DNA of 64,000 bases. Source: Pseudomonas entomophila L48 (GTDB lineage: Bacteria > Pseudomonadota > Gammaproteobacteria > Pseudomonadales > Pseudomonadaceae). Every line of letters begins with the position of its first letter. Within the stretch, counting starts at the first letter, position 1. Below, one piece after another: positions 24,607 to 34,355 of the stretch. The notes under the pieces were generated by a model. The model did not search any database and was not told the origin of the DNA. It saw only the letters and a list, made by a program, of their open reading frames with translations. The position numbers and the translations under genes are program-made. Where the stretch lies: NCBI RefSeq assembly GCF_000026105.1, contig NC_008027.1:179501-243500 (forward strand). Reading direction: 5' to 3'.

Positions 24607-25791
24607 TCAGGCCGTGGCGGGGCGCAGCGAGTAGGTTTTGAGCTGGGCGGCGAAGTCGCGCAGCGAATGAATGCCGCTGGCTTCCGCCTCGTGCACCCAT
24701 TCTTTCATGGCGGCGAGCATGTCGTGGCCGTTGGCGCTGGTACGCGCCCAGATCTGCTGCAGTGCCAGGCGCTTTTCGTAGATGGTCTTGAGGGCCTGGC
24801 TGTGGGCGAGCATCGATTCGATACGCACGTGATGGCGGTCCTGCAGCAGGCTGGTTTCGCGCGAGAGCAGGCGTTTGGCGCGGCGGAAGCGGTGGCGTAC
24901 CGACGCGTCGACCTTGTCCAGCTCCTGCTTCACCAGCGGCGCGATCACCAGCTTGCGGTACTGGGCCATGATCTGGAAGCGGTTGTTGAGGATGGCCATG
25001 GCGGTGTCCATGTCCAGCGAGGCCTTGCCCTCGACCCGGTGGGCGATGGGCGCGACCCGTTGCACCTTGGCCAGGCGCAGCAGGCTCAGCAGGCGGATCC
25101 ACATCCAGCCCATGTCGAATTCCCAGCGGCGCACCGAGAGCTTCGCCGAGTTGGGGTAGGTGTGGTGGTTGTTGTGCAGCTCTTCGCCACCAATGATGAT
25201 GCCCCAGGGCACCAGGTTGGTGGCGGCGTCGCGGCATTCGAAGTTGCGATAGCCCACCGCGTGGCCCAGGCCGTTGACCACGCCAGCGGCCCAGAACGGA
25301 ATCCACATCATCTGGATAGCCCAGATGGTGATGCCGATGGTGCCGAACAGCAGCAGGTCGATGACTGCCATCAGGGCGATGCCGCCGAGCTTGTAGCGGG
25401 TGTAGAGGTTGCGCTCGATCCAGTCATCGGGGCAGTTCTTGCCGTAGATGCGCAGCGTCTCTTCGTTGCGTGCCTCTTCGCGGTACAGCTCCGCGCCCTT
25501 GCGCAGCACGGTGCCCAGGCCCTTGTGCACGGGGCTGTGCGGGTCGTCCGGGGTTTCGCACTTGGCGTGGTGCTTGCGGTGGATGGCGGTCCACTCGCGG
25601 GTGTTCTGCGCGGTGGTGAGCCACAGCCAGAAACGGAAGAAATGCTTGAGGCCCGCGTTCAGCTCCAGGGCCCGGTGGGCCGAGTAGCGGTGCAGGTAGA
25701 TGGTGACGCTGACAATGGTCAGGTGAGTCATCAGCAAGGTGACCGCGACCAGTTGCCAGGCCGACAAGTCGAGCAGACCGTAGTACCACAT
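24607..25791 (-). CDS. desA: Acyl-lipid delta-9 fatty acid desaturase DesA
   Basis: The 394-residue membrane enzyme has the three histidine boxes of acyl desaturases: HRYSAH, HRKHH and HNNHH (EELHNNHHTYPNSAK). Hydrophobic pairs lie at about residues 10-30 and 150-190. It begins MWYYGLLDLSAWQL, which is how I remember P. aeruginosa DesA, so this internal ATG is preferred over the 61-residue longer frame. DesA inserts a double bond into existing phospholipid acyl chains under aerobic conditions, adjusting membrane fluidity. It diverges from the GGDEF/EAL gene over about 150 bases. Confidence 0.92.
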   Translation of the reverse strand: MWYYGLLDLSAWQLVAVTLLMTHLTIVSVTIYLHRYSAHRALELNAGLKHFFRFWLWLTTAQNTREWTAIHRKHHAKCETPDDPHSPVHKGLGTVLRKGAELYREEARNEETLRIYGKNCPDDWIERNLYTRYKLGGIALMAVIDLLLFGTIGITIWAIQMMWIPFWAAGVVNGLGHAVGYRNFECRDAATNLVPWGIIIGGEELHNNHHTYPNSAKLSVRRWEFDMGWMWIRLLSLLRLAKVQRVAPIAHRVEGKASLDMDTAMAILNNRFQIMAQYRKLVIAPLVKQELDKVDASVRHRFRRAKRLLSRETSLLQDRHHVRIESMLAHSQALKTIYEKRLALQQIWARTSANGHDMLAAMKEWVHEAEASGIHSLRDFAAQLKTYSLRPATA

Positions 25792-25902
25792 AACGGGGAA
25801 GACCCTCGAAAACACAGGGGGAACAGCGCTCGCATTATCCCTTGGCGGGGAAATAAAACCAGTCGCCCTTTTTGATAGGAAGTCACAGGGTGTTTCAGCC
25901 CC

Positions 25903-25908
25903 TATAAT
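25903..25908 (+). promoter_or_regulatory. Consensus -10 element (TATAAT) upstream of GGDEF/EAL gene
   Basis: TATAAT lies 35 bases before the ATG at 25943. A convincing -35 at the right spacing is not seen (a TTGATA sits about 25 bases further up), so only the -10 is claimed. Confidence 0.4.
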
Positions 25909-25942
25909 GCCCCTTCCTTTTCCATGGGCTAACCCACCCGAC

Positions 25943-27838
25943 ATGTCTGTTTCCGTTCGCGACGCCTTGCGCATGGCCGGGCTCTATGTGGTGCTTTCGA
26001 TCCTCTGGCTGGCGCTGTCCGAGCTGGTCCTGCATGGCATGACCGAGGATCCGCTGGCGCTGACCGTGGGGCGGCAGATCAATGTCGTGGTCTGGGTGCT
26101 GCTCAGTGCCTTGCTGATCTTCGTCTCGCGCGCCCGTCTGCTCAATTTCATCGGCATCGGTGCCCGCCTGCGCAGCGAGGACCGCGAACGCCTGCGCATG
26201 GCCGCCGCAGTGTTCGACAGCACCCTGGAAGGCGTGCTGGTGACCGATCGCAACGGCCTGATCGTGCACGTCAACCGGGCGTTCATGCGCATCACCGGTT
26301 ACCAGCAGGACGAGGTGGTCGGCCAGCGCCCGAGCAAGTTCAAGTCGGGCCGCCATGACGCGCCGTTCTACCAACAGATCTACGCCGCGTTGGCGGACAA
26401 GGGCGAGTGGAGCGGAGAAATCTGGAACCGCCGCAAAAGTGGCGAGATCTACCCGCAATGGCAGACGATCTGCGCCATCCGCGACGATAGTGGTGAGCTT
26501 AGCCACTACGTGGCGGTGTTCAGCGATATCAGTGCGATCAAGCACACGGAAGAGGAACTGGCCTACCTCGCCCACCATGATCCACTCACCGGTTTGCCCA
26601 ACCGCCTGCTATTCAACGACCGTGTCGAGCAGGCCCTGGCCGCAGCCCAGGCCAACAAGCGTGGCTGCGCCCTGCTGCTGCTCGACCTGGATCACTTCCA
26701 GAGCATCAATGACGGCCTCGGCCACACCATCGGCGACCAGTTGCTCAAGCTGGTCGGTGAACGCCTGCGTGAAGTGCTGGGCAACGGTGTGACCCTGGCA
26801 CGCCTGGGCGGCGACGAGTTCGGGGTGCTGGCGGAGAACTGCCAGCAAGTCGGACAGGCCGGCAAGCTGGCGCAGACCATCATCGAGCAATTGAAAGAGC
26901 CGTTCGGCTTCGAGGGCAACCGGCTGTTCATCAGCGCCAGCATTGGTATAAGCCTGTTCCCCAGTGATGCGCTGAGTGCCGAGCAACTGCTGCGCAACGC
27001 CGACTCGGCGCTGTTCAAGGCCAAGGGCAATGGCCGGGCCTGCTACGCGTTGTACACCGAAGAGCTCACCGCCCATGCCCAGCAGCGGGTCGAGACCGCC
27101 GGCGAGTTGCGCCGGGCGTTGGAGCAGCAAGAGCTGCGGGTGTTCTTCCAGCCGGTGCATGACCTGTTCACCTCGAGGATGATCGGGGTGGAGACGCTGG
27201 TACGCTGGCAGCACCCCACGCGTGGGCTGGTCCCGCCAGGGGAGTTCATCCCCATTGCCGAGCGTACCGGGCTGATCGCCGAGATCGACGCCTGGGTGCT
27301 GGGGCAGGCCTGTCGGCAGATGGTGCAGTGGCAGGCCGAGGGGCGGGTGCTGGAGTTCGTCGCGGTGAACATCTCCAGCCGGCTGTTCAACCAGCGCGAA
27401 CTGTACCGGCAAGTGGCCGATGTGCTGCACGACACTGGCCTGAACCCGGCCCTGCTGGAGCTCGAGGTCACCGAGAGCGCAGTGATGGAGGACCCGGAGG
27501 TGGCGCTGGAGCAGATGCACCGGTTGCGCGAACTGGGGCTGAACCTGGCCATCGATGACTTCGGTACGGGCTACTCGTCGCTGCTGCGGCTCAAGCGCCT
27601 GCCGGTGCAGAAACTGAAGATCGACCAGGGCTTCGTTGCCGGGTTGCCCCATGACGACGATGACATTGCCATCGTGCGGGTGATCATCGCCCTGGCGCGC
27701 AGCATGGGCATGCAGGTGCACGCCGAGGGGATCGAACAGGCCGAGCAGGCGCGTTTCCTGCTGGAGCAGCAATGCCAGATGGGGCAGGGGTACTGGTTTG
27801 GCAGGCCGGTGCCGGCAGGTGAACTGCACTGGGGGTGA
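25943..27838 (+). CDS. Membrane PAS-GGDEF-EAL cyclic-di-GMP signalling protein
   Basis: The protein has 631 residues. Two membrane helices (about 10-32 and 45-65) are followed by a PAS/PAC sensor (about 85-200), a GGDEF domain with intact GGDEF (ARLGGDEFGVL) and an EAL domain. In the latter the signature reads ETLVRW rather than EALVRW, while DDFGTGYSS, KIDQGFV and the HAEGIE motif are all present, so phosphodiesterase activity is likely. The start MSVSVRDALRMAG is chosen over an ATG 12 codons earlier because TATAAT lies immediately in front of the latter. It diverges from desA, an arrangement shared with P. aeruginosa as I recall. Confidence 0.88.
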   Translation: MSVSVRDALRMAGLYVVLSILWLALSELVLHGMTEDPLALTVGRQINVVVWVLLSALLIFVSRARLLNFIGIGARLRSEDRERLRMAAAVFDSTLEGVLVTDRNGLIVHVNRAFMRITGYQQDEVVGQRPSKFKSGRHDAPFYQQIYAALADKGEWSGEIWNRRKSGEIYPQWQTICAIRDDSGELSHYVAVFSDISAIKHTEEELAYLAHHDPLTGLPNRLLFNDRVEQALAAAQANKRGCALLLLDLDHFQSINDGLGHTIGDQLLKLVGERLREVLGNGVTLARLGGDEFGVLAENCQQVGQAGKLAQTIIEQLKEPFGFEGNRLFISASIGISLFPSDALSAEQLLRNADSALFKAKGNGRACYALYTEELTAHAQQRVETAGELRRALEQQELRVFFQPVHDLFTSRMIGVETLVRWQHPTRGLVPPGEFIPIAERTGLIAEIDAWVLGQACRQMVQWQAEGRVLEFVAVNISSRLFNQRELYRQVADVLHDTGLNPALLELEVTESAVMEDPEVALEQMHRLRELGLNLAIDDFGTGYSSLLRLKRLPVQKLKIDQGFVAGLPHDDDDIAIVRVIIALARSMGMQVHAEGIEQAEQARFLLEQQCQMGQGYWFGRPVPAGELHWG

Positions 27839-27848
27839 GGGTGTTGCG

Positions 27849-27915
27849 GTTCGCCGGCAAGCCGGCTCCTACAGAGGCATCGCTATCGGCGTAGGAGCCG
27901 GCTTGCCGACGAAGG
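27849..27915. repeat. Paired REP element (TTCGCCGGCAAGCCGG type)
   Basis: GTTCGCCGGCAAGCCGGCTCCTAC and its inverted partner lie between the convergent GGDEF/EAL and metI-like genes; the second arm has one mismatch (TTGCCGACGAA). Confidence 0.85.
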
Positions 27916-27917
27916 GC

Positions 27918-28562
27918 TCAACGCTTGTTCAAGCCTTTCGCCAGGCGATCCCCGCCCAGCTGGATCACCGCCACCAACGCTACCAGCATCACGATCACGG
28001 TCAGCATGATCTGGCTGTCGAAGCGCTGGTACCCATATCGATAGGCGATATCTCCCAACCCTCCGGCACCGATTGCCCCGGCCATGGCCGATGAGTTGAT
28101 CAGCGTCACCAAGGTGATGGTGAACCCGCCGACGATGCCCGGCAGCGCCTCGGGCAGCAGCACGTGCCAGACGATGTGCCAGCGCCGGCAGCCCATGGCC
28201 TGCGCCGCCTCGATCAGGCCATGGTCCACCTCCCGCAGGCTCACCTCGGCAATCCGCGCAAAGAACGGCGTCGCCGCGATGGTCAACGGCACCACCGCCG
28301 CCCACACGCCATAGGTGGTGCCCACCACCAGGCGGGTGAAGGGGATCAGCGCGACCATCAGGATCAGGAACGGGATCGAGCGGAACAGGTTGATGATGGC
28401 GCCCAGCACCCGGTTCAGCGTTGGGGCCTCGAAGATCCCGCCCTTGTCGCTGGTGACCAGCAGCACCGCCATCGGCACGCCGACTATCAACGCGACCAGC
28501 GATGACACGCCAACCATCAGCAAGGTGTCGAGCAGGCCTTGTAGCAAGCGATCAATCCACAT
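27918..28562 (-). CDS. metI: MetI-type ABC transporter permease
   Basis: This 214-residue permease has five or six hydrophobic segments and the EAA loop [27 protein letters not shown], the standard MetI form. It is the last gene of the minus-strand operon. Its ATG ([10 protein letters not shown]) overlaps the end of the metN-like gene by 11 bases; a longer frame to 28595 has no extra support. The name reflects the family; the ligand may be another sulfur compound, because the operon partners are flavin monooxygenases and SfnB-type enzymes. Confidence 0.85.
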
Positions 28563-29661
28563 GGCCCAGCACCTCCACATCCGCAGCCCAGCCACGGGCG
28601 CGCTCCAGCAGTTGACGGGTGTCCAGCGGCGAGCCGCGCACGGACAGGATCAGTTGCCCCAGGGCATGTTCACCGATGGTCTCGATACCGCCCTGCAGCA
28701 GGCGCACCCGCCCACCCAGGTCGGCGAACAGGGCGCTCAGTTCCGGCTCGCCGACCAGGCTGAGCTTGAGCACCACGGCCGCGTCGCGGCTGGCGGGGCT
28801 TGCGCGCAGGCCGGCCTGCAATGTCTCGGGGAGACGTGTCTGCAATGGCGCCAGCAGCGTGCGGGTGACCTCATGGCGCGGTGCGCCGAACACCTGCCAG
28901 ACCTCGCCCTGCTCGACTACTTCGCCACGCTCCAGCACCACTACGCGGTGGCAGATATCGCGGATCACTGCCATCTCGTGGGTGATCAGCACCACAGTAA
29001 GGCCCAGGCGCCGATTGATGTCGCGCAGCAGTTCGAGGATCGAGGCGGTGGTCTCCGGGTCCAGCGCCGAAGTGGCTTCATCGCACAACAGGATCTCAGG
29101 GTCGTGCACCAGTGCCCGGGCGATGCCGACCCGCTGCTTTTGCCCACCCGACAGTTGCGCCGGGTAGACGTGCTGCTTCTGCGAAAGCCCGACCAGCTCC
29201 AGCAGCTCGCGTACTTTGCGCTGACGCTCGGCCTTCGCCACCCCGGCCACCTTCAGCGGTAGCTCGACGTTCTGCCACACGGTCTTGGCCGACATCAGGT
29301 TGAAGTGCTGGAAGATCATGCCGATGCGCCGACGCAGGGCCACCAGACGGTCCTCGTCGAACGGCGCGATATCCACCTGGTCGATCAGCACCCGGCCCTG
29401 GCTGGGTTGCTCCAGGCGGTTGATGGTGCGCAGCAGCGACGACTTGCCAGCGCCGCTGCGGCCGATGATGCCGAAGATCTCGCCGCGGCGGATGTTCAGG
29501 TCGATCCCGTGCAAAGCGGGCTGGGCCTGGCCCGGGTAGGTCTTGCCCAGGCCGATGAAACGCACGTGGGCCTGGTTCACGTCCGGGCGCAGGGCCTGCT
29601 CCGTGGCCTTGTGCGGTTCGGCGGGCGGGATGGGCGCCCTGAGGGCGCTGGCCTGGGCCAT
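28552..29661 (-). CDS. metN: MetN-type ABC transporter ATP-binding protein with NIL domain
   Basis: The protein has 369 residues. The ABC ATPase domain has Walker [10 protein letters not shown], signature LSGGQKQR and Walker [13 protein letters not shown]. The C-terminal NIL domain (about residues 290-365, [18 protein letters not shown]) is the regulatory domain typical of MetN methionine transporters. An N-terminal extension of about 30 residues precedes the first beta strand. It is flanked by the MetQ-like and MetI-like genes with one-base spacing and an 11-base overlap respectively. Confidence 0.88.
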
Positions 29662-29662
29662 G

Positions 29663-30463
29663 TCAGCCTTCCCAGCCGGCCTGGTAGAGCTTGCCGTGGG
29701 CCTTGTCCAGGGCGGCGCGCACGGCGGGTGAGTGCTGGTAGATGTCGACGAACTTGGCCAGGCGCGGGTCGTTCTTTTCCTGCGGGCGGATCACGAACTG
29801 GATCACGTATTCCTTGTTTTCCAGGCCGTCGAACAGCAGTGCCGAAGTGGCGTCGAAGCTGTTGGCCAGGCGGATGTAGGCCGGGTAGCCCTGGACCAGG
29901 TCGGCGTCGTCATAGGCGCGCACCAACTGCACCGCTTCGACCTGAAGGATCTTGATCTTCTTCGGGTTGGCGACGATGTCATCCTCGGTGGCCTTGTAGC
30001 CGACGCCCGGCTTGAGGGTGATCAGCCCGGCCTTGGCCAGCAGTTGCAAGCCGCGGCCGCTGTTGATCGGGTCGTTGGCGATGGCCACGCTGGCGCCCTC
30101 GGGCAGTTCGGCGAAGCTTTTGTATTTCTTCGAGTAGAGGCCGACGTTGTTGATGATCCCAGGCGCGTAGGGCATCAGGTTGAAACCGGCGGCGGCCTTG
30201 GCGTTTTCCAGGAAGGGGATGTGCTGGAAGTAGTTCACGTCGATGTCGCCGCTGTTGAGGCTGACGTTCGGTGCGATCCAGTCGCTGAACTCGATCAGTT
30301 TCACTTCCAGGCCTTGTTTGTGGGCCTCTTCCACGGCGGCTTCCAGTGGGATGGCGAACGCGGCAGTGGTGCCGATCTTCAGTGGCTCGGCGGCGAAGGC
30401 GGCGGCGGACAGGCCGAGGCCCAGGGCGATGGCCGCGACGGGCCGGAACAGTTTCTCAAGCAT
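29663..30463 (-). CDS. metQ: MetQ/NlpA-family substrate-binding protein
   Basis: The 266-residue protein has a signal peptide ([20 protein letters not shown], cleavage after AFA) and then [22 protein letters not shown]. Family signs are [20 protein letters not shown] and [19 protein letters not shown]. There is no lipobox cysteine, so it should be a soluble periplasmic protein, unlike E. coli MetQ. Its start overlaps the end of the DszA-like gene by eight bases. It could bind methionine or a methylated or sulfonated relative. Confidence 0.85.
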
Positions 30464-31847
30464 GGTGCAGGGCTCCAGTCGGGGCAGGGACAGGTGGGTT
30501 GCGGTAGGCGGCGCCGGGATGGTCGGCGGGCAGGTGGGCGTGGGGCGTGGCGAACAGCTTCTGGCGCAGGCTGCCCTCGGCGTAGGCGGTCTTGTAGCGG
30601 CCGCGGCGCTGCAGTTCGGGGATCACCAGGTCGATGAAGTCCTCGTAGCTCTCCGGGGTGACGGTGCGCGCCAGGTTGAAGCCATCCAGGCCGGTTTCGT
30701 CGATCCAGGCAATCAACTGCTCGGCTACTTGTTCCGGGGCGCCGACCAGGGTCACGTAGCGCCCGCCCAGGGCGTGCTGTTCGAGCAGGCGACGGCGGGT
30801 CCAGGCGCTGTCCTGTAGCTGGCGGGTGGCAGACTGGATGGCGTTACCCTTGGCGAAGCCGATGGGCTCGTCCAGTTCGTAGCGCGAGAAGTCGATGCCG
30901 GTGGAGCTGGCGAAGTGCGCCACGCCTGCCTCGGCACTGGCGTGGCGCAGGTACTCGGCATGCTTGGCGCGGGCCTGCTCCTCGGTCGGGGCGACGATCA
31001 CGGTGAGGCCCATGAACACCTTCACCGCCTGGGGATCACGCCCGGCCGCCTTGGCCGCTGCGCGCACCTTGTCGACCTGGGCGCGGGTGGACGGCTTGTC
31101 CTGGCCGCTGATGAACACGCACTCGGCGTGATTGCCGGCGAACGCCAGGCCGCGCGCCGAACTGCCCGCCTGGAACAGCACCGGGGTGCGCTGGGGCGAG
31201 GGTTCGCACAGGTGATAGCCCTCGACCTTGTAGAACTCGCCGTGGTGCTCGACCTTGTGCACTTTGTCCGGGCGCGCATACACGCGTTGTTCGCGATCGG
31301 CGACCACGGCGTCGTCGTCCCAGCTGCCTTCGAGCAGCTTGTACAGCACCTGCAGGTACTCGTCGGCCTGGTCGTAGCGGCGGTCGTGCTCAGGTTGCTG
31401 CTCCAGGCCCATGGCCCGGGCGGCGCTGTCGAGGTAGCCGGTGACGATGTTCCAGCCGACCCGGCCGTTGCTCAGGTGGTCGAGGGTGGAGAGGCGCCGG
31501 GCGAACAGGTAGGGCGCCTCGTAGGTCAGGTTGGCGGTGAGGCCGAAGCCCAGGTGTTTCGTCACCGCAGCCATGGCCGAGACGAGCAGCAGCGGGTCGT
31601 TGACCGGCAGCTGGATGGCCTCTTTCAACGGCACGTCCACCGACTGCCCGTAGACGTCGTAGGTGCCGACGATGTCGGCGATGAACAGGCCGTCGAACAG
31701 CCCGCGCTCCAGCAGGCGGGCGAGGTCGGTCCAGTATTCCAGGGTCTTGTACTGGGTCGAGGTGTCCCGTGGGTGGGTCCACAGGCCATGGTTGATGTGC
31801 CCGATGCAGTTCATGTTGAAGGCATTGAGCAGGATCTGGCGGGCCAT
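30456..31847 (-). CDS. FMN-dependent monooxygenase, NtaA/SnaA/DszA family
   Basis: This is a 463-residue luciferase-like flavin monooxygenase. Family marks are LNAFNMNCIGHINHGLW near the start, LSTLDHLSNGRVGWNIVTGYLDSAARAMG (about 115-145) and FQAGSSARGLAFAGNHAECVF. Relatives include DszA (dibenzothiophene sulfone), NtaA and dimethyl-sulfone-type enzymes, which need FMNH2 from a separate reductase; SsuE, encoded at 47336, could serve. The gene begins inside the stop of the SfnB-like gene before it (TGATG, one-base overlap) and ends inside the metQ-like gene, so this is a tight operon for desulfurising an imported compound. The substrate is unknown. Confidence 0.87.
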   Translation of the reverse strand: MARQILLNAFNMNCIGHINHGLWTHPRDTSTQYKTLEYWTDLARLLERGLFDGLFIADIVGTYDVYGQSVDVPLKEAIQLPVNDPLLLVSAMAAVTKHLGFGLTANLTYEAPYLFARRLSTLDHLSNGRVGWNIVTGYLDSAARAMGLEQQPEHDRRYDQADEYLQVLYKLLEGSWDDDAVVADREQRVYARPDKVHKVEHHGEFYKVEGYHLCEPSPQRTPVLFQAGSSARGLAFAGNHAECVFISGQDKPSTRAQVDKVRAAAKAAGRDPQAVKVFMGLTVIVAPTEEQARAKHAEYLRHASAEAGVAHFASSTGIDFSRYELDEPIGFAKGNAIQSATRQLQDSAWTRRRLLEQHALGGRYVTLVGAPEQVAEQLIAWIDETGLDGFNLARTVTPESYEDFIDLVIPELQRRGRYKTAYAEGSLRQKLFATPHAHLPADHPGAAYRNPPVPAPTGALHHA

Positions 31848-33028
31848 CAGATGGTCCCCCGGCGCGGTGGCTTCTCGTCGTTGAGGTAGTAGTTGCCGAT
31901 GGCGTGGTACTTCCAGCGCACCGGGTCGTGCAGGGTGTGCACCCGAGCGTTGCGCCAGTGGCGGTCGAGGTTGTGCTCGGCCAGGGTGGCCTGGCTGCCG
32001 GCCAGCTCGAACAGAGTGGTGCCGGCGGCGAGCGAGATCTCGGTGCTGATTGCCCGGGCCTCGGCCACGGCGATTGAGGCGGCGGCCAGGGTCTCGACGT
32101 TGCTGTCGGCCTGGGCGATGTCAAGGATCTCGCCGGCGCGCTCCAGCAGGGCCTCGGTGGCGTGCAGGCGGATCGCCAGGTGGCCGAAGCTCTTCAGGGT
32201 GAGCGGGTCGTCGCTGGCCTTGTCGAGGCCCGAATCGATCCAGGGGCGGCTACGGGTGCGCACGAAGTGCAGGGCGTCCTCGAAGGCGGCGCGGGCGATG
32301 CCGGTGTCGATGGCGGCGTGGAGGATCTGCGCCAGCGGGCCGACGGTGGTCGGGCGATCGAAGGCGCTCTGGAACGGCACCACGTCCTCGGCACGGACGA
32401 ACACGTTGGTGAACACCACAGAACCGCTGCCGGTGGTGCGCTGACCGAAGCCGCTCCAGTCGTCGATCACCTCGATGCCCGAGGTGTCGGCGGGTACGAA
32501 GGCCAGGTGTGAAACCCCTTGTTCGTCGATCACCAGGGTCGGGATGCGCTGGGCGTAGAGGGCGCCGGTGCAGTAGAACTTGCGGCCATCGATGCGGAAA
32601 TGATCGCCGTCACGGGTCAGCCGAGTGGTGCGCTCATGGGCGTTCTTGGTACCGATCTCGGCCAGGGCGTTGCCGAAGCGGCGGCCGGCGAGCACTTCTG
32701 CGTACAGGCGCTTCTGTTGCTCCGGGGTGCCGTTCACCCGCAGCACTTCCAGGGCGTAGAAGTGGTTCTGCGGGATCTGTCCGATCGAGGCGTCGGCCTG
32801 GGCGATGCGGGCGATGACCTTGGCCAGGGTGGCGCTGGATACGCCGGCGCCGCCGTAGGCCTTGGGCACGCTGATGCCCCACAGGCCGGTCTGCACGAAG
32901 TGGTCGAGTTCGGCGTGGGGCAGGCGGCGCTCGCGGTCGCGCGCGGCGCTGTCGTGGCGCAGTGATTGGGCGATTTCTTCGGCGACGGCCAGGGCCTGGG
33001 CGTCGCTGGTGATGAGGGATGCAGTCAT
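31847..33028 (-). CDS. SfnB/DszC-family acyl-CoA-dehydrogenase-like flavin monooxygenase
   Basis: The 393-residue protein has the acyl-CoA dehydrogenase fold: an N-terminal helical domain with WGISVPKAYGGAG, a middle beta domain with DDWSGFGQRTTGSGSVVF, and a C-terminal helical bundle ending in LDRHWRNARVHTLHDPVRWKYHA. This last motif marks the DszC/SfnB group of FMNH2-dependent oxygenases rather than true acyl-CoA dehydrogenases. It is a paralogue of the protein encoded at 33114-34355. Coupled to the DszA-like gene (one-base overlap), it may hydroxylate a sulfur compound ahead of or after that enzyme. Confidence 0.85.
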   Translation of the reverse strand: MTASLITSDAQALAVAEEIAQSLRHDSAARDRERRLPHAELDHFVQTGLWGISVPKAYGGAGVSSATLAKVIARIAQADASIGQIPQNHFYALEVLRVNGTPEQQKRLYAEVLAGRRFGNALAEIGTKNAHERTTRLTRDGDHFRIDGRKFYCTGALYAQRIPTLVIDEQGVSHLAFVPADTSGIEVIDDWSGFGQRTTGSGSVVFTNVFVRAEDVVPFQSAFDRPTTVGPLAQILHAAIDTGIARAAFEDALHFVRTRSRPWIDSGLDKASDDPLTLKSFGHLAIRLHATEALLERAGEILDIAQADSNVETLAAASIAVAEARAISTEISLAAGTTLFELAGSQATLAEHNLDRHWRNARVHTLHDPVRWKYHAIGNYYLNDEKPPRRGTI

Positions 33029-33048
33029 GGTGCTCTCCGCAGGGGCTG

Positions 33049-33103
33049 TTCGCCGGCAAGCCGGCTCCTACGGGGATCGCGTAGGGTCCGGTTTGACGGC
33101 GAA
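33049..33103. repeat. Paired REP element, second arm degenerate
   Basis: TTCGCCGGCAAGCCGGCTCCTAC is followed by an inverted copy with several changes (GTAGGGTCCGGTTTGACGGCGAA). It separates the two SfnB-like genes. Confidence 0.75.
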
Positions 33104-33113
33104 GGGCCTTGAA

Positions 33114-34355
33114 TCAGATCCAGGAATGGCGGGCAGGCAGGGTGCCGTTGAGGTAGTAGGCGCCGACGGCGTGGTACTTCCAGCGCACCGGGTCGTGCAG
33201 GGTGTGCACCCGGGCGTTGCGCCAGTGCCGGTCGAGGTTGAACTCGGCCAGGCTGGCGCGGCTGCCGGCCAGCTCGAAGAGTTTCTCGCTGGCCTGCAGC
33301 GAGATCTCGGTGGTGAGCACCTTGGCTTCAGCCACGGCGATCGACGCCCGCGCGGCGGCGGCATCGTCGACGGGCCCGGCGTTGACCTCGTCGAGCACCT
33401 TCGCGGCCTTGCGCAGCAGCGCTTCGGCGGCGTGCAGGTCGAGTTTGAGGCGGCCGATGTCGGCGATCACGTAGGGGTCGTCGCTGTTGCGCTCGACCTT
33501 GGCCTCGATCCATGGCCGCGATTTCTCACGCACGAACTGGATCGCGTCGTCGATGGCCGCCTCGGCGATGCCGGCGTCGATGGCGGCCTGGATCAGTTGC
33601 GAGGCCGCACCCTGGGTGCTGGGTTGCTCCCGATGGCGCCAGTTATCGATGACCAGGTCGGCGTCCACCGGCACCTGGTCGAGCAGCACGGTACCGCTGG
33701 CGGTGGTGCGCTGGCCGAAGCCGGACCAGTCGTCGACGATGCGCAACCCCGGGCTGCCCCGGCGAACGAATGCCAGGCGCTGGCGCCCCTCGTCGTCCAG
33801 GGCCTTGACCGCCACCCAGTGGGCGTACAGGGCGCCGGTGGAATAGAACTTCTCGCCGCTGATGCGATAGCCCTCGCCGTCGCGGGTGATGCGGGCCTTG
33901 AGCGTGAGCGTGTCCTTGGTGCCACGCTCGGGGCCGGCATTACCGATGCGCCAGCCGTCGAGCACGGCACGGAAAATCGCTTCCTGCTGTGCTTCGGTGG
34001 CCGTCAGGCGCACCAGTTGGAGAATGCCGAACTGGTTTTGCGGGATCTGCCCCAATGCCGGGTCGGCGGCGCTGATCAGTCGGAAGACTTCAGCGATGGT
34101 GGCGTAGGAGACCTCGGGGCCGCCGAAGGCCTTGGGCACGCTGATGCTGCCCAGGCCGCTGCGGGTGAACTGTTCGATCTCGGCCCACGGCAGCTTGCGC
34201 TGCTGGTCACGGCGGGCGGCCTGTTGGCGGGCCACCTGGGCCAGCTCGCGGGCGGCCTGCAGGGCCTCTTCGTCGTTGCGCAGCACTTTGGCCGGCAGCA
34301 GCAGGGGCGAGCTGTCGATATCGCTGTGGAATTGGGTAGTTGGCTGGCTGGACAT
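33114..34355 (-). CDS. SfnB-family sulfur acquisition oxidoreductase
   Basis: The 413-residue protein shares the acyl-CoA dehydrogenase/DszC fold with its neighbour: LGSISVPKAFGGPEVSYATIAEV, DDWSGFGQRTTASGTVLL and the C-terminal LDRHWRNARVHTLHDPVRWKYHAVGAYYLN. SfnB proteins are induced in sulfur starvation and linked to dimethyl sulfone and sulfonate use. The gene is the first of the minus-strand sulfur operon, separated from the second SfnB-like gene by 85 bases with a REP pair. Upstream is an AT-rich promoter region. The substrate is not known. Confidence 0.87.
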   Translation of the reverse strand: MSSQPTTQFHSDIDSSPLLLPAKVLRNDEEALQAARELAQVARQQAARRDQQRKLPWAEIEQFTRSGLGSISVPKAFGGPEVSYATIAEVFRLISAADPALGQIPQNQFGILQLVRLTATEAQQEAIFRAVLDGWRIGNAGPERGTKDTLTLKARITRDGEGYRISGEKFYSTGALYAHWVAVKALDDEGRQRLAFVRRGSPGLRIVDDWSGFGQRTTASGTVLLDQVPVDADLVIDNWRHREQPSTQGAASQLIQAAIDAGIAEAAIDDAIQFVREKSRPWIEAKVERNSDDPYVIADIGRLKLDLHAAEALLRKAAKVLDEVNAGPVDDAAAARASIAVAEAKVLTTEISLQASEKLFELAGSRASLAEFNLDRHWRNARVHTLHDPVRWKYHAVGAYYLNGTLPARHSWI

